Source: Thermoleophilia bacterium
GTDB taxonomy: Bacteria; Actinomycetota; Thermoleophilia; UBA2241
NCBI GenBank assembly: GCA_041393415.1
Contig: JAWKKE010000007.1
Span: forward strand, 58,778 to 122,777
DNA length: 64,000 bases
Direction of reading: 5' to 3'
The translations under genes and the position numbers were made by a program. Positions 18,087 to 26,511 of this stretch are shown here, in pieces (position 1 is the stretch's first letter; the number at the start of each line of letters is the position of its first letter). The notes below the pieces were generated by a model, which was not told the DNA's origin, made no database searches, and saw only the letters and a program-made list of their open reading frames with translations.

Positions 18087-20711
18087 ATGAGTCAGCCGCA
18101 GAGTCCGAGTGAGCGTCTTCGCGAGACCACACGCTTCGAGCCGGCCGCCGTGGAGGCGCGCTGGACGCAGGAGTGGCTCGAGGGGAATTTCTTCCACGCC
18201 GAGCCGGATCCGCATCGTCAGCCGTACTCGATCGTGATACCACCGCCGAATATCACCGGCAGTCTCCACATGGGTCACGCGTTGAACGGCACGATCCAGG
18301 ACGTTCTTACGCGGTACCACCGCATGCTGGGTGAGAATGCTTGCTGGCTGGTCGGCACCGATCATGCGGGCATCGCGACCCAGAACGTCGTCGAGAAGAT
18401 GCTGCGCAAGCAGGGCGTCAGCAAGGAGGATCTGGGTCGCGAGGAGTTCTCGAACCGGGTCTGGGCGTGGCGCGAAGAGTACGGCCACACGATCATCAAC
18501 CAACTGAAGCGGCTGGGCTGCGCGTGCGACTACGAGCGCGAACGGTTCACGTTCGACGACGGGTACGTGCGCGCAGTCGTACGAGTCTTCGTGGCTCTCT
18601 ACAAGCGCGGCCTTATCTACAGGGACAGCTACCTCGTCAACTGGTGTCCGCGTTGCGGCACGGCGATCAGCGACCTGGAGGTTGCCTACAGAGAGACCTC
18701 AGGTGCGCTGCATTACATCCGCTACGAGATCGTTGGCGGCGGGTCGGTGACGATCGCGACGGCGCGGCCTGAGACGATGCTCGGCGATACGGCGATCGCC
18801 GTGCATCCGGACGATCCGCGCTACGCGGACATCGTCGGGAAGACGGCGATTCTGCCGCTGCTGGGCCGGGAGCTGAAGATCATCGCCGACGCTCGCGTCG
18901 AGCCTGGGTTCGGCAGCGGAGCGCTCAAGATCACGCCGGCGCACGATCTTACGGACTTCGATATCGGTCGCGATCACATGCTCGAATCGATTCAGGCCAT
19001 TGGCCAGGATGGACGCATCACTGAGGCGGGCGGCCCGTACGCGGGCCTCGACGTGGATACCGCCGCCGAGCGCGTGCTCGAGGACCTGCGCGATCTTGGC
19101 GCTCTGGTGAAGATCGACGATTACCCGCACAGTGTGGCGACCTGCGATCGCTGCGGCACGGCCGTGGAGCCGCTCATCAGCGAGCAATGGTTCATGCGTA
19201 TGGACGAGCTCAAGCGGCCGGCAATGGAGGTCGTGCACGACGGAACAATCAGATTCACGCCGGAGCGCTGGGGCCACGTGTACCTCGACTGGATGGAGAA
19301 CTTGCGCCCCTGGTGCATCAGCCGCCAGCTGTGGTGGGGGCACCAGCTTCCGGTGTGGTACTGCGACGCCTGCGGTGAGGTGATTGTCGAAGAGGACGAG
19401 CCGCAGGGCTGTCCATGTTGCCAGGGGACCTTGCGCCGAGACACGGACGTGCTCGACACCTGGTTCAGCTCGGCGCTGTGGCCGTTCGCGACCTGGGGTT
19501 GGCCGGACGAGACGGCCGATCTCGCCTACTTCTACCCCACGAGCATGCTGAGTACGGCGCGCGAGATCGTCTTCCTGTGGGTCGCGCGTATGGTCATGAT
19601 GGGGCTCGAGTTCGTCGGCGACGTGCCGTTCCGCGATGTCTACATCCACTCGGTGATTCAAGCGCCGGACGGACGCCGCATGAGCAAGAGCCTCGGCACT
19701 GGCATCGATCCGCTCGAGCTCATCGAGAAGTACGGCGCCGACGCAACACGGTTCGGCTTGCTCCTCATGAGCAGCACACAGGATGTGCGTTTCAGCGAAG
19801 AGAAGATCGCCATGGGACGGGGCTTCGCCAACAAGCTCTGGAATGCCTCGCGCCTGGTGTTGCTGGCCAGCGAAGGCGTTGTGGCGGCGCGCAACGATGC
19901 CGATCAGGTCGACCGCTGGATCACGAGTCGCTTCCAGCGCTGTCTCATGGCCGTCGAGGATGCCGTCGGTCGCTATGACTTCGCAGCCGCCGTCGATACG
20001 CTCTATCACTTCGTCTGGAACGAATTCTGCGATTGGTATCTGGAGTTCGTGAAGGTGCGTCTCTACGGCGAGGACGAGGCCGTCAAGGCAGCGGCGGCGG
20101 GACATGCGCGCTGGCTGCTCGATCAGGTCGTTCGGCTGCTTCATCCGTTCCTTCCCTATGTCACCGAGGAGATCGCCGTCCAGTACGGCGCGGCGCCGCT
20201 CATCGCTCACGAGCACCCGCGCGCCGACGCTGCGCTCTTGGCGCCCGACGATGAGGAGGCGGTGGCCGCGATCCAGGCGGCCGTCAACGCCTTGCGGCAG
20301 TTCCGTGCCGAGGCCAGGATCGCGCCCGGGCAGGTCCTCAGTGCCGTCTTCGTCGGCGAGAGCGAGGGAGCCGGCGCCTACGCAGCGTACGTGTCGGCAC
20401 TGCGAGCTCTGGCGAAGACCGAGGTGAGCCTGAGTGGGGAGTCCGTCGCCGGTGCGACCGTCGTTATCGTCCCCGGTGGACGTTTCGAGGTCGCGACCAG
20501 TGTCGACCGCGAGGAAGAACGCGTGCGTCTGACGCAACAACTCACCAAGGCCGAGGCCGAGGTCGAACGCGGGGAGGCGAAGCTTGCCAACCAGGGGTTC
20601 GTGAGCCGAGCGCCTGAGGCTGTGGTGCAGAAGGAGCGCGACAATCTCGCGGCTCGTGTTGCCGAGCGTGACGAGCTGCGCGCACGCCTCGAGCAGCTCG
20701 GCGAGGCGTGA
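18087..20711 (+). CDS. valS: Valyl-tRNA synthetase
   Basis: Class I aminoacyl-tRNA synthetase charging tRNA-Val, 874 residues. HMGH (61-64, the HIGH motif) and RMSKS (531-535, the KMSKS motif) are intact. An editing domain lies between them, then the anticodon-binding domain and a C-terminal coiled coil (VRLTQQLTKAEAEVERGEAKL onward) typical of ValS. The ATG has only a weak GAGG upstream. The stop overlaps folC by 4 nt. Confidence 0.98.
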   Translation: MSQPQSPSERLRETTRFEPAAVEARWTQEWLEGNFFHAEPDPHRQPYSIVIPPPNITGSLHMGHALNGTIQDVLTRYHRMLGENACWLVGTDHAGIATQNVVEKMLRKQGVSKEDLGREEFSNRVWAWREEYGHTIINQLKRLGCACDYERERFTFDDGYVRAVVRVFVALYKRGLIYRDSYLVNWCPRCGTAISDLEVAYRETSGALHYIRYEIVGGGSVTIATARPETMLGDTAIAVHPDDPRYADIVGKTAILPLLGRELKIIADARVEPGFGSGALKITPAHDLTDFDIGRDHMLESIQAIGQDGRITEAGGPYAGLDVDTAAERVLEDLRDLGALVKIDDYPHSVATCDRCGTAVEPLISEQWFMRMDELKRPAMEVVHDGTIRFTPERWGHVYLDWMENLRPWCISRQLWWGHQLPVWYCDACGEVIVEEDEPQGCPCCQGTLRRDTDVLDTWFSSALWPFATWGWPDETADLAYFYPTSMLSTAREIVFLWVARMVMMGLEFVGDVPFRDVYIHSVIQAPDGRRMSKSLGTGIDPLELIEKYGADATRFGLLLMSSTQDVRFSEEKIAMGRGFANKLWNASRLVLLASEGVVAARNDADQVDRWITSRFQRCLMAVEDAVGRYDFAAAVDTLYHFVWNEFCDWYLEFVKVRLYGEDEAVKAAAAGHARWLLDQVVRLLHPFLPYVTEEIAVQYGAAPLIAHEHPRADAALLAPDDEEAVAAIQAAVNALRQFRAEARIAPGQVLSAVFVGESEGAGAYAAYVSALRALAKTEVSLSGESVAGATVVIVPGGRFEVATSVDREEERVRLTQQLTKAEAEVERGEAKLANQGFVSRAPEAVVQKERDNLAARVAERDELRARLEQLGEA

Positions 20712-22018
20712 CGAAGCCCGACTGGGTCGCCTACCTCGAATCCCTGGCCGCCTTCGGCATGCGGCCGGGGCTGGAGCGCGTCACGGCGATTCTCGACCGC
20801 CTTGACCGGCCGCAGGACGCGCTGCGCGTCGTGCACGTCGTAGGGACCAATGGGAAGTCTTCGACGACGCGCTACTGCGAGGCGTTGCTGCGGGCTCACG
20901 GTCGACGCTCCGGCGCCTATGTGTCGCCGCACATCCTGGGCTGGAACGAACGCGTGCTCGTCGCCGGGGAGCCGATCGACAGCCGGCGCCTCGGCCGCTG
21001 CGTCATGCGCGTCGCCGACCAGGCGGCGCGCCTGCCTCAAGAGCAGGGAGTGGCGACGCAGTTCGAAGTCCTCACCGCGGCAGCGTTGCTCGCCTTCGCG
21101 GAGAGCGGCGTAGAGGACCTCGTGCTCGAGGCCGGGCTCGGTGGGCGTCTGGACGCGACCAACGTCGTGCAGGCGCGCGTCGTCGTGCTGACCAATGTGG
21201 AGCTCGAACACACGCACGTGCTCGGCGATACGCGCGAACAGATCTTCGACGAGAAGGCGGCCGTCATCAAAGGCGGTGAGGTGGTGTTTGGCGCGCTTGA
21301 CGGACTCGAGGGACGCGCTCGCGCGATCTGCACAGCAACCGGCGCGCGAGCGCATGTGCTCGGCGCCGACTTCACCGTGAGGGGAGATCCAGGCTCGTTT
21401 GCCGTTGAAGACGTGGCGCTCGACGTGCAGCTCGACGGTCTTGCCCTGGCCACGCCGGCGTCGTACCAAGTGACGAACGCGGGGTTGGCGATCGTCGCCG
21501 CTCGCCTCCTCTTGGGCGGGCTCGATGACGCGCGTACGCGGCGAGCGCTCGGCGCCGTGCGCGTGCCCGGCCGGTTCCAGGTAATCGGGCAGCACCCGTT
21601 GGTGATTGCCGACGGCGCGCACAATCTGCACGGCCTGCGGCAGCTGATGCGCAGTCTCGCGGCACTGGCACTACCGGCGCCACGCGTGGGCGTCGTCGCG
21701 ATCATGCGCGACAAGGGGTATCGCGACATGCTGGCGGAGCTCGCGCCGCACTTCGATCATCTCGTCTGTACTCAGGCGGCGGAGGCTCGCAGCATGACGG
21801 CCGAGGAGCTTGCCATGGTGGTCGCCGACGTTACGCGTGCCGCCGGCGTGGTGGTGGCGGTGAGCGCATGTCCCGATCCACGGATGGCGCTGGAGTCGGC
21901 GCGCGAACTCGCCGGCGCCGACGGCTTCGTGCTCGTCACGGGCTCACTCTTCCTCCTCGAAGACCTGCGCGACACGATCGTCGCTTCGCTATACTTACGC
22001 GAAACGCAGGAGGGCTGA
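20708..22018 (+). CDS. folC: Folylpolyglutamate/dihydrofolate synthase
   Basis: Adds glutamate to folates and may make dihydrofolate from dihydropteroate. 436 residues with the Mur-ligase-type P-loop GTNGKSST, followed by SPHI, VLEAGLGGRLDATN and a C-terminal Rossmann domain with IADGAHNLHGLRQL. GTG start overlapping the valS stop; valS-folC is a conserved pair in Gram-positive genomes. The stop overlaps the next small gene (TGATG). Confidence 0.95.
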   Translation: MTKPDWVAYLESLAAFGMRPGLERVTAILDRLDRPQDALRVVHVVGTNGKSSTTRYCEALLRAHGRRSGAYVSPHILGWNERVLVAGEPIDSRRLGRCVMRVADQAARLPQEQGVATQFEVLTAAALLAFAESGVEDLVLEAGLGGRLDATNVVQARVVVLTNVELEHTHVLGDTREQIFDEKAAVIKGGEVVFGALDGLEGRARAICTATGARAHVLGADFTVRGDPGSFAVEDVALDVQLDGLALATPASYQVTNAGLAIVAARLLLGGLDDARTRRALGAVRVPGRFQVIGQHPLVIADGAHNLHGLRQLMRSLAALALPAPRVGVVAIMRDKGYRDMLAELAPHFDHLVCTQAAEARSMTAEELAMVVADVTRAAGVVVAVSACPDPRMALESARELAGADGFVLVTGSLFLLEDLRDTIVASLYLRETQEG

Positions 22019-22161
22019 TGGCCCAGAAGAAAGCGCACCCCTTCGTCCGCTTCCTGGTGGCGCTGCTCATCGTGATCGCTGTGGCTCTTGTGGCGTTCTA
22101 TGTCGGGTACCTTCTCGGCATGCGCTTGGCCGTGCTACCGTCGGCCGTGCCGATTCTGTAG
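22018..22161 (+). CDS. Small single-pass membrane protein
   Basis: 47 residues: a basic N-terminus (AQKKAHPFVRF) and one hydrophobic helix (LVALLIVIAVALVAFYVGYLLG). The ATG overlaps the folC stop, so it is translationally coupled. Too short for family assignment; the coupling and clean topology support a real gene. Confidence 0.55.
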   Translation: MAQKKAHPFVRFLVALLIVIAVALVAFYVGYLLGMRLAVLPSAVPIL

Positions 22162-22182
22162 CGCCGTCGTCCACAGTCCCCG

Positions 22183-22224
22183 TGGTTCCGAGTAGCCCAC
22201 TTGTTCATTGGGCGAGCAACTCGG
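22183..22224 (+). terminator. Inverted repeat, possible end of the valS-folC operon
   Basis: CCGAGT-AGCCCA on the left pairs with TGGGC and ACTCGG on the right, around a short AT-richer loop. There is no T-run after it, so intrinsic termination is uncertain. A TATGAT hexamer (22226-22231) directly after it could be a -10 for the next gene. Confidence 0.35.
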
Positions 22225-22363
22225 ATATGATTGCCGAGTTGGCCGCTGAGGTCAGCCGGCCGGGAGCGCCCGGGGGGGACCATTCGTCAGTCAGTCTGTG
22301 ACCGGCCGCCATCTCGTCGCGACGCCACACATTGTCGCGGCGATCGCTTCGGGGAGGAAGAGG

Positions 22364-22894
22364 GTGCTTCACGCGATCATCGCCGCCGCGAATGATTCCG
22401 CAGAGACGACCAACCCGCTGGACATGGTCACGGACTTCTTCGCGTCGCCACTGTGGCAGTTCTTGATCTATCTATTCTTCTTCTGCCTGGTTGCGGTATG
22501 GCTGGCCGGCGCATATTGGATCTACAAGGATGCTCGGCGCCGCATCGAAGATCCCATCGTTATTGGTGTCTGCGTTCTCACAGGGCTCGTCTTCGGCCCC
22601 ATCGGTTGGCTCGTATATTCGATCGCGCGGCCGTCCGAGTTCATCGCCGATCGACGTCTGCGTGAGCTCGACACACAGCTTATTGAGCAGCGCCTGAATG
22701 AGGAGGCGCGCTGCACGTACTGCAAGGCGCCGGTGCGCGACGACTATCTGGTCTGCCCGTCGTGCGGCCGGCGGCTACGGACGCAGTGTCGCTCGTGTCA
22801 TCGGCCGCTTGAGCCGAGCTGGCGTGTCTGCCCGTATTGTGAGGCCGACACACACCCGGCCGGATCGTACGCTTCGCCCGACAAGCTCCTGTAG
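22364..22894 (+). CDS. Membrane protein with C-terminal double zinc ribbon
   Basis: About 176 residues. Two membrane helices (WQFLIYLFFFCLVAVWLAGAY and GVCVLTGLVFGPIGWLVYSI) are followed by four Cys-x-x-Cys knuckles (CTYC, CPSC, CRSC, CPYC), making two tandem zinc ribbons on the cytoplasmic side. GTG 22364 is chosen because GGAGGA lies 5 nt upstream. An upstream GTG at 22298 would add 22 residues but lacks a ribosome site. Function unknown. Confidence 0.7.
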   Translation: MLHAIIAAANDSAETTNPLDMVTDFFASPLWQFLIYLFFFCLVAVWLAGAYWIYKDARRRIEDPIVIGVCVLTGLVFGPIGWLVYSIARPSEFIADRRLRELDTQLIEQRLNEEARCTYCKAPVRDDYLVCPSCGRRLRTQCRSCHRPLEPSWRVCPYCEADTHPAGSYASPDKLL

Positions 22895-22958
22895 ACTTCG
22901 CGGACCGCAGTTTTCGCACCCGCGGCCGTATGCCGCGTCGTCGTCAAGGAGGTCCTCG

Positions 22959-23372
22959 GTGGAACGCACGTTTGTCATGGTCAAGCCCGATGGTGTCGAG
23001 CGCGGCTTGGTGGGAGAAATCGTCAGCCGTTTTGAACGGCGCGGGTTTCGGCTTTGCGGCATGAAGGCCATGCGCATCTCGGGCTCCCTGGCGGAGCGTC
23101 ACTACGCGGAGCACATTGAGAAGCCCTTCTTCCCTTCGCTGGCCGCGTTCATCACCAGGGGACCTGTGGTGGCGATGGTCTGGGAGGGGACGAGCGCCGT
23201 CTCAGTGGCGCGTGCGATGCTTGGTGTGACGAACTCCGCCGAGGCCGCGCCGGGCACCATTCGCGGCGACTTCTCGCTCTCCAAGGAGGAGAACATCGTC
23301 CACGGCTCCGACAGTCCGGAGAGCGCCGCACGTGAGATCGACCTGTTCTTCGCCGGCGGCGAGCTCGTCTAG
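22959..23372 (+). CDS. ndk: Nucleoside diphosphate kinase
   Basis: Transfers the gamma phosphate among nucleoside tri- and diphosphates. 137 residues, the usual length, with the phosphate-carrying His115 in NIVHGSDS and the N-terminal TFVMVKPDGV. The GTG start has AAGGAGG (22947-22953) 5 nt upstream. maf follows after 24 nt. Confidence 0.97.
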   Translation: MERTFVMVKPDGVERGLVGEIVSRFERRGFRLCGMKAMRISGSLAERHYAEHIEKPFFPSLAAFITRGPVVAMVWEGTSAVSVARAMLGVTNSAEAAPGTIRGDFSLSKEENIVHGSDSPESAAREIDLFFAGGELV

Positions 23373-23396
23373 CTGAGCGTCGCCCGGCCGGCTCCC

Positions 23397-24014
23397 GTGA
23401 AGCTCGTTCTCGCTTCTCGCTCGCCTCAGCGGCGCGCACTGCTGAGCCAGCTCGGCATGCCGTTCCGCGTCGAGGTCAGCGATTTCGCAGAGGATCTGCA
23501 CCATGGGGAGCCTGGGCGAACCGTGGAGCAGAACGCCCGCGGCAAAGCCGAAGAGGTGCTCGGGCGTGCTGTGCTCGCCGCCGACGAGATGGTCCTTGGC
23601 GTCGACACGGTTGTCGTTGTCGGCGAACGAGTGCTGGGGAAGGCCGCCGATGAGCGCGAGGCGGCGGCCTACCTGCGCTCTCTGGCGGGACGCGCACACG
23701 AGGTGCACAGCGGTCTCTGCTTGTGCACGCGCGAAGGCGCGACAACGGCCTGCGCAACGACCGAAGTCACCTTTCGGGATCTGAGCGAAAGCGATATCCG
23801 CGCGTACCTCGCCTGCGGTGAGTGGCGCGAACGGGCCGGCGCGTATGCGATCCAAGGGATTGGCTCGGCGCTTGTCGAACGTATCGTCGGCGACTACTTC
23901 AACGTCGTCGGTTTGCCGGTGTCGACACTCCTCGAGGCACTTGCCGAGTTCGGCTGGCGGCCGTTCTCCTGGCTACCGCAGCCCGTTCCGGGCTTGGTTG
24001 GCCAGCCCCGGTAA
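23397..24014 (+). CDS. maf: Maf-like nucleoside triphosphate pyrophosphatase
   Basis: House-cleaning pyrophosphatase for modified or dTTP/UTP-type nucleotides. 205 residues with LVLASRSPQRRALLSQLG at the N-terminus, the conserved VLGVDTVVVV segment and AYAIQGIGSALVERIVGDYFNVVGLP near the end. GTG start. Maf next to mreBCD is a widely kept arrangement linked to division and shape genes. Confidence 0.93.
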   Translation: MKLVLASRSPQRRALLSQLGMPFRVEVSDFAEDLHHGEPGRTVEQNARGKAEEVLGRAVLAADEMVLGVDTVVVVGERVLGKAADEREAAAYLRSLAGRAHEVHSGLCLCTREGATTACATTEVTFRDLSESDIRAYLACGEWRERAGAYAIQGIGSALVERIVGDYFNVVGLPVSTLLEALAEFGWRPFSWLPQPVPGLVGQPR

Positions 24015-24026
24015 CGCGTATACAAT
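23998..24026 (+). promoter_or_regulatory. Putative mreB promoter
   Basis: TTGGCC (23998-24003) and TACAAT (24021-24026) are 17 bp apart. Transcription would start near 24033, leaving a leader of about 25 nt with AAAGGAG at 24048-24053. Confidence 0.5.
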
Positions 24027-24058
24027 CAGGGCTCGGCATCACCCGGAAAGGAGCCAGC

Positions 24059-25102
24059 ATCAGCTTCCTCGGCTTCCTCAGCGGCTTTGGCGCCCGCGAC
24101 ATGGCTGTCGACCTGGGAACCGCCAATACCCTTATCTACCTCCGCGGTCGCGGTATCGTGCTGTCCGAGCCGTCCGTGGTCGCGATGGACCATCGTACTG
24201 GCGAGGTTCACGCCGTCGGCATGGAGGCCAAGCGCATGCTTGGCCGCACGCCGGCAACCATCAGTGCCGTGCGGCCACTCAAGGACGGCGTCATTGCCGA
24301 CTTCGACGTCACTGAGCAGATGTTGCGTCACTTCATGCGTCGTGTCATGCAGAACCGCTGGGCGCATCCGCGGGTCGTCATCTGCGTGCCCTCCGGCGTA
24401 ACGGGCGTCGAAAAGCGCGCCGTCGAGGAGGCGACGTACTCGGCCGGAGCGCGCTGGGCGACGCTCATTGAAGAGCCCATGGCCGCCGCCATCGGCGCCG
24501 GACTGCCGGTGGCAGAGCCCACCGGCAGCATGATCGTCGATATCGGCGGCGGCACCAGCGAGGTAGCGGTCATCTCGCTGGGCGGTATCGTCGTCAGCCA
24601 GTCCATTCGCGTCGGCGGTGACGAGCTTGACGAGTCCATCATTAGCTACGTCAAGAAGGACTACAAACTGCTGATCGGCAGTCAGACCTCGGAGGAGATC
24701 AAGCTGGAGATCGGTTCGGCTCACCCGCTGCAGCAGGAGGAGCAGGCAGAGATTCGCGGCCGCGACCTCGTCACCGGGATGCCGAAGACGATCGTCCTCT
24801 CGTCTGAGGAGATCCGCGCCGCGCTGGAAGAGCCGGTTCAGGCCATCGTCGACGCCATCAAGGCCACGCTGGACAAGACGCCGCCGGAGCTCGCCAGCGA
24901 CATCATGGATCGGGGCATCATGTTGGCCGGAGGCGGCTCGCTGCTCCAGGGCCTCGCCGAACGTCTGCGGACCGAGACGCAGATGCCCGTTCATCTCGCC
25001 GAATCGCCGCTCACGTGCGTCGCCGTGGGCTCTGGCAAGTACCTCGAGGAGTTCGATGTCTTGGCCAAGAGCAAGAGTCACTCCCGGCCGCGCGGGCGCT
25101 AG
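24059..25102 (+). CDS. mreB: Rod-shape protein MreB (apparent ATC start)
   Basis: Actin-like filament protein that steers cell-wall elongation. 347 residues from 24059, matching the family. ATP-binding motifs: DLGTANTLIY, DIGGGTSEVAVIS and GGGSLLQGL. Family members begin with Met at the position of residue 1 in xSFLGFLSGFGARDMAVDLGTANT, but the codon here is ATC. AAAGGAG lies 5 nt upstream of it. No ATG, GTG or TTG occurs in frame just before it; the next Met is residue 15, inside the first beta strand. So either the start is a true AUC codon or the base is wrong. First gene of mreBCD-mrdA-rodA. Confidence 0.93.
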   Translation: MSFLGFLSGFGARDMAVDLGTANTLIYLRGRGIVLSEPSVVAMDHRTGEVHAVGMEAKRMLGRTPATISAVRPLKDGVIADFDVTEQMLRHFMRRVMQNRWAHPRVVICVPSGVTGVEKRAVEEATYSAGARWATLIEEPMAAAIGAGLPVAEPTGSMIVDIGGGTSEVAVISLGGIVVSQSIRVGGDELDESIISYVKKDYKLLIGSQTSEEIKLEIGSAHPLQQEEQAEIRGRDLVTGMPKTIVLSSEEIRAALEEPVQAIVDAIKATLDKTPPELASDIMDRGIMLAGGGSLLQGLAERLRTETQMPVHLAESPLTCVAVGSGKYLEEFDVLAKSKSHSRPRGR

Positions 25103-25120
25103 CCTGCTCTGAGCTGATCA

Positions 25121-25951
25121 GTGAAACGTCGGCGTGTCCTCCGGCGACGGATTGTCGTCGCCGTGTTGCTTGTTCTCTCCGTCGCGATGCTGACGTTGTT
25201 CTTCCGCGAGTCCGACCACGGCCCCACGCATACGCTACAGGCCGGCGTACTGCAGATCGTGGCGCCTCTGCAGGAGGGTACGTCGGTGGCCACAAAGCCC
25301 TTCCGCGACGGATGGAACTGGGTCGTGGGCTTGTTCCGCGCCAATTCGGAGAACGCCGCCCTGCGTGACGAGGTCGAAGAACTGCGCGCCAGCCTCGCGC
25401 AGGAGTTGCTGACGCAGGCCGAGAACAAGGAGCTCCGCGCCGTGCTCAACATGCGTGACGGCGATATCTTCCCGGATGGAGCCAAGTTCGTGTCCGGGCG
25501 CGTTGTCGCGCGCTCTACCACGGCCTGGTACTCCACGGTGACGATTGATGTAGGCAAGGACGACGGCGTGGCCGTCTACGACGCCGTCGTCAATGGCTCG
25601 GGGTTGGTGGGCCGCGTCACCAGCGTGACCTCGGACGCGGCTCAGGTTACCCTTATTACAGATCAGCAGAGCTTCGTCGATGCCGTCGTCCTGCCCGATG
25701 GCGCGGAGGGTATCCTCGCCGGCAGCGTGACCGGCGATCTCACGCTCGGCTACGTCGACAAGAGTGAGCGCGTCAAGGTGGGTGAGTACGTTGTGACTTC
25801 GGGTCGCGAGGGTTCCATCTTCGTTCGCGGTATCCCGATCGGTTCGGTGGAGAGCGTCGGATCGCAAGAGGTGGAGCTCTACCAGAACATCGCCATCAAG
25901 CCATTTGTCGACTTTCGCAAGCTGGACATCGTTCAGGTCGTGATCGATTGA
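25121..25951 (+). CDS. mreC: Rod-shape-determining protein MreC
   Basis: Bitopic protein linking MreB to periplasmic or extracellular wall synthesis. 276 residues: basic N-terminus, one membrane helix (IVVAVLLVLSVAMLTLFF), coiled coil (NSENAALRDEVEELRASLAQELLTQ split at about 75-110) and the double beta-barrel domain to the end. GTG start 18 nt after mreB. Overlaps mreD by 4 nt. Confidence 0.93.
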   Translation: MKRRRVLRRRIVVAVLLVLSVAMLTLFFRESDHGPTHTLQAGVLQIVAPLQEGTSVATKPFRDGWNWVVGLFRANSENAALRDEVEELRASLAQELLTQAENKELRAVLNMRDGDIFPDGAKFVSGRVVARSTTAWYSTVTIDVGKDDGVAVYDAVVNGSGLVGRVTSVTSDAAQVTLITDQQSFVDAVVLPDGAEGILAGSVTGDLTLGYVDKSERVKVGEYVVTSGREGSIFVRGIPIGSVESVGSQEVELYQNIAIKPFVDFRKLDIVQVVID

Positions 25952-26511
25952 GGTCGGCGGGGGCGAAAGCGGAGAGCGAAGTTCTCGCCTGGCCGGCGCC
26001 GGCGGACATCGTGCGCCTCGTCGTGGCGCTTCTGGCGGCCGTGCTGCTGCAAACGACCATCGCGCCGAATATCCGCATTCTCGGCGCGAACCCCGACTTT
26101 GCGCTCATTCTCGTGGTGTGCGTCGCCTTGCTGCGGGGGGCCGAGATCGGCGCCGTCTTCGGCTTCCTCACAGGCAGTCTCGTCGCGATCGCCCTCATGG
26201 AACCCTTCGGGTTGGGCGCCTTCATCTTCGTCCTCGTCGGCTACTTCGTTGGCCGCTACGCCGAGACGGCCGATCTCGCCGCTGGTTTCGCACCGCTCGT
26301 GAGCGCGTTTGCGGCGACGCTCATCGCCTCCGTGCTCTACGCGCTCGCTCAGGGTCTTCTCGCGCGCCAGGTGCCGCTCGATTTCTTCATCGTGCGCGTG
26401 CTGTTGCCGGCACTGGTGCTCAACACGCTGCTGGCGGGCCCGCTGTACCTCGTCGTACGCTTCTGGTTGCGTGAAGGAGGTGCCCTGAGTGTGGCGCAAC
26501 GCCCGCGGTAG
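25948..26511 (+). CDS. mreD: Rod-shape-determining protein MreD
   Basis: Polytopic membrane protein of 187 residues with about five hydrophobic segments (VRLVVALLAAVLLQTTIAPN, FALILVVCVALL, AFIFVLVGYFVG and others). It is a core part of the elongasome with MreC. TTG start overlapping the mreC stop. It overlaps the start of the PBP2 gene by 23 nt. Confidence 0.88.
   Translation: MRSAGAKAESEVLAWPAPADIVRLVVALLAAVLLQTTIAPNIRILGANPDFALILVVCVALLRGAEIGAVFGFLTGSLVAIALMEPFGLGAFIFVLVGYFVGRYAETADLAAGFAPLVSAFAATLIASVLYALAQGLLARQVPLDFFIVRVLLPALVLNTLLAGPLYLVVRFWLREGGALSVAQRPR

Noticed and set aside
18699..20540. 613-residue minus-strand open frame opposite valS
   Set aside because: Antisense artefact; valS motifs are intact on the plus strand.
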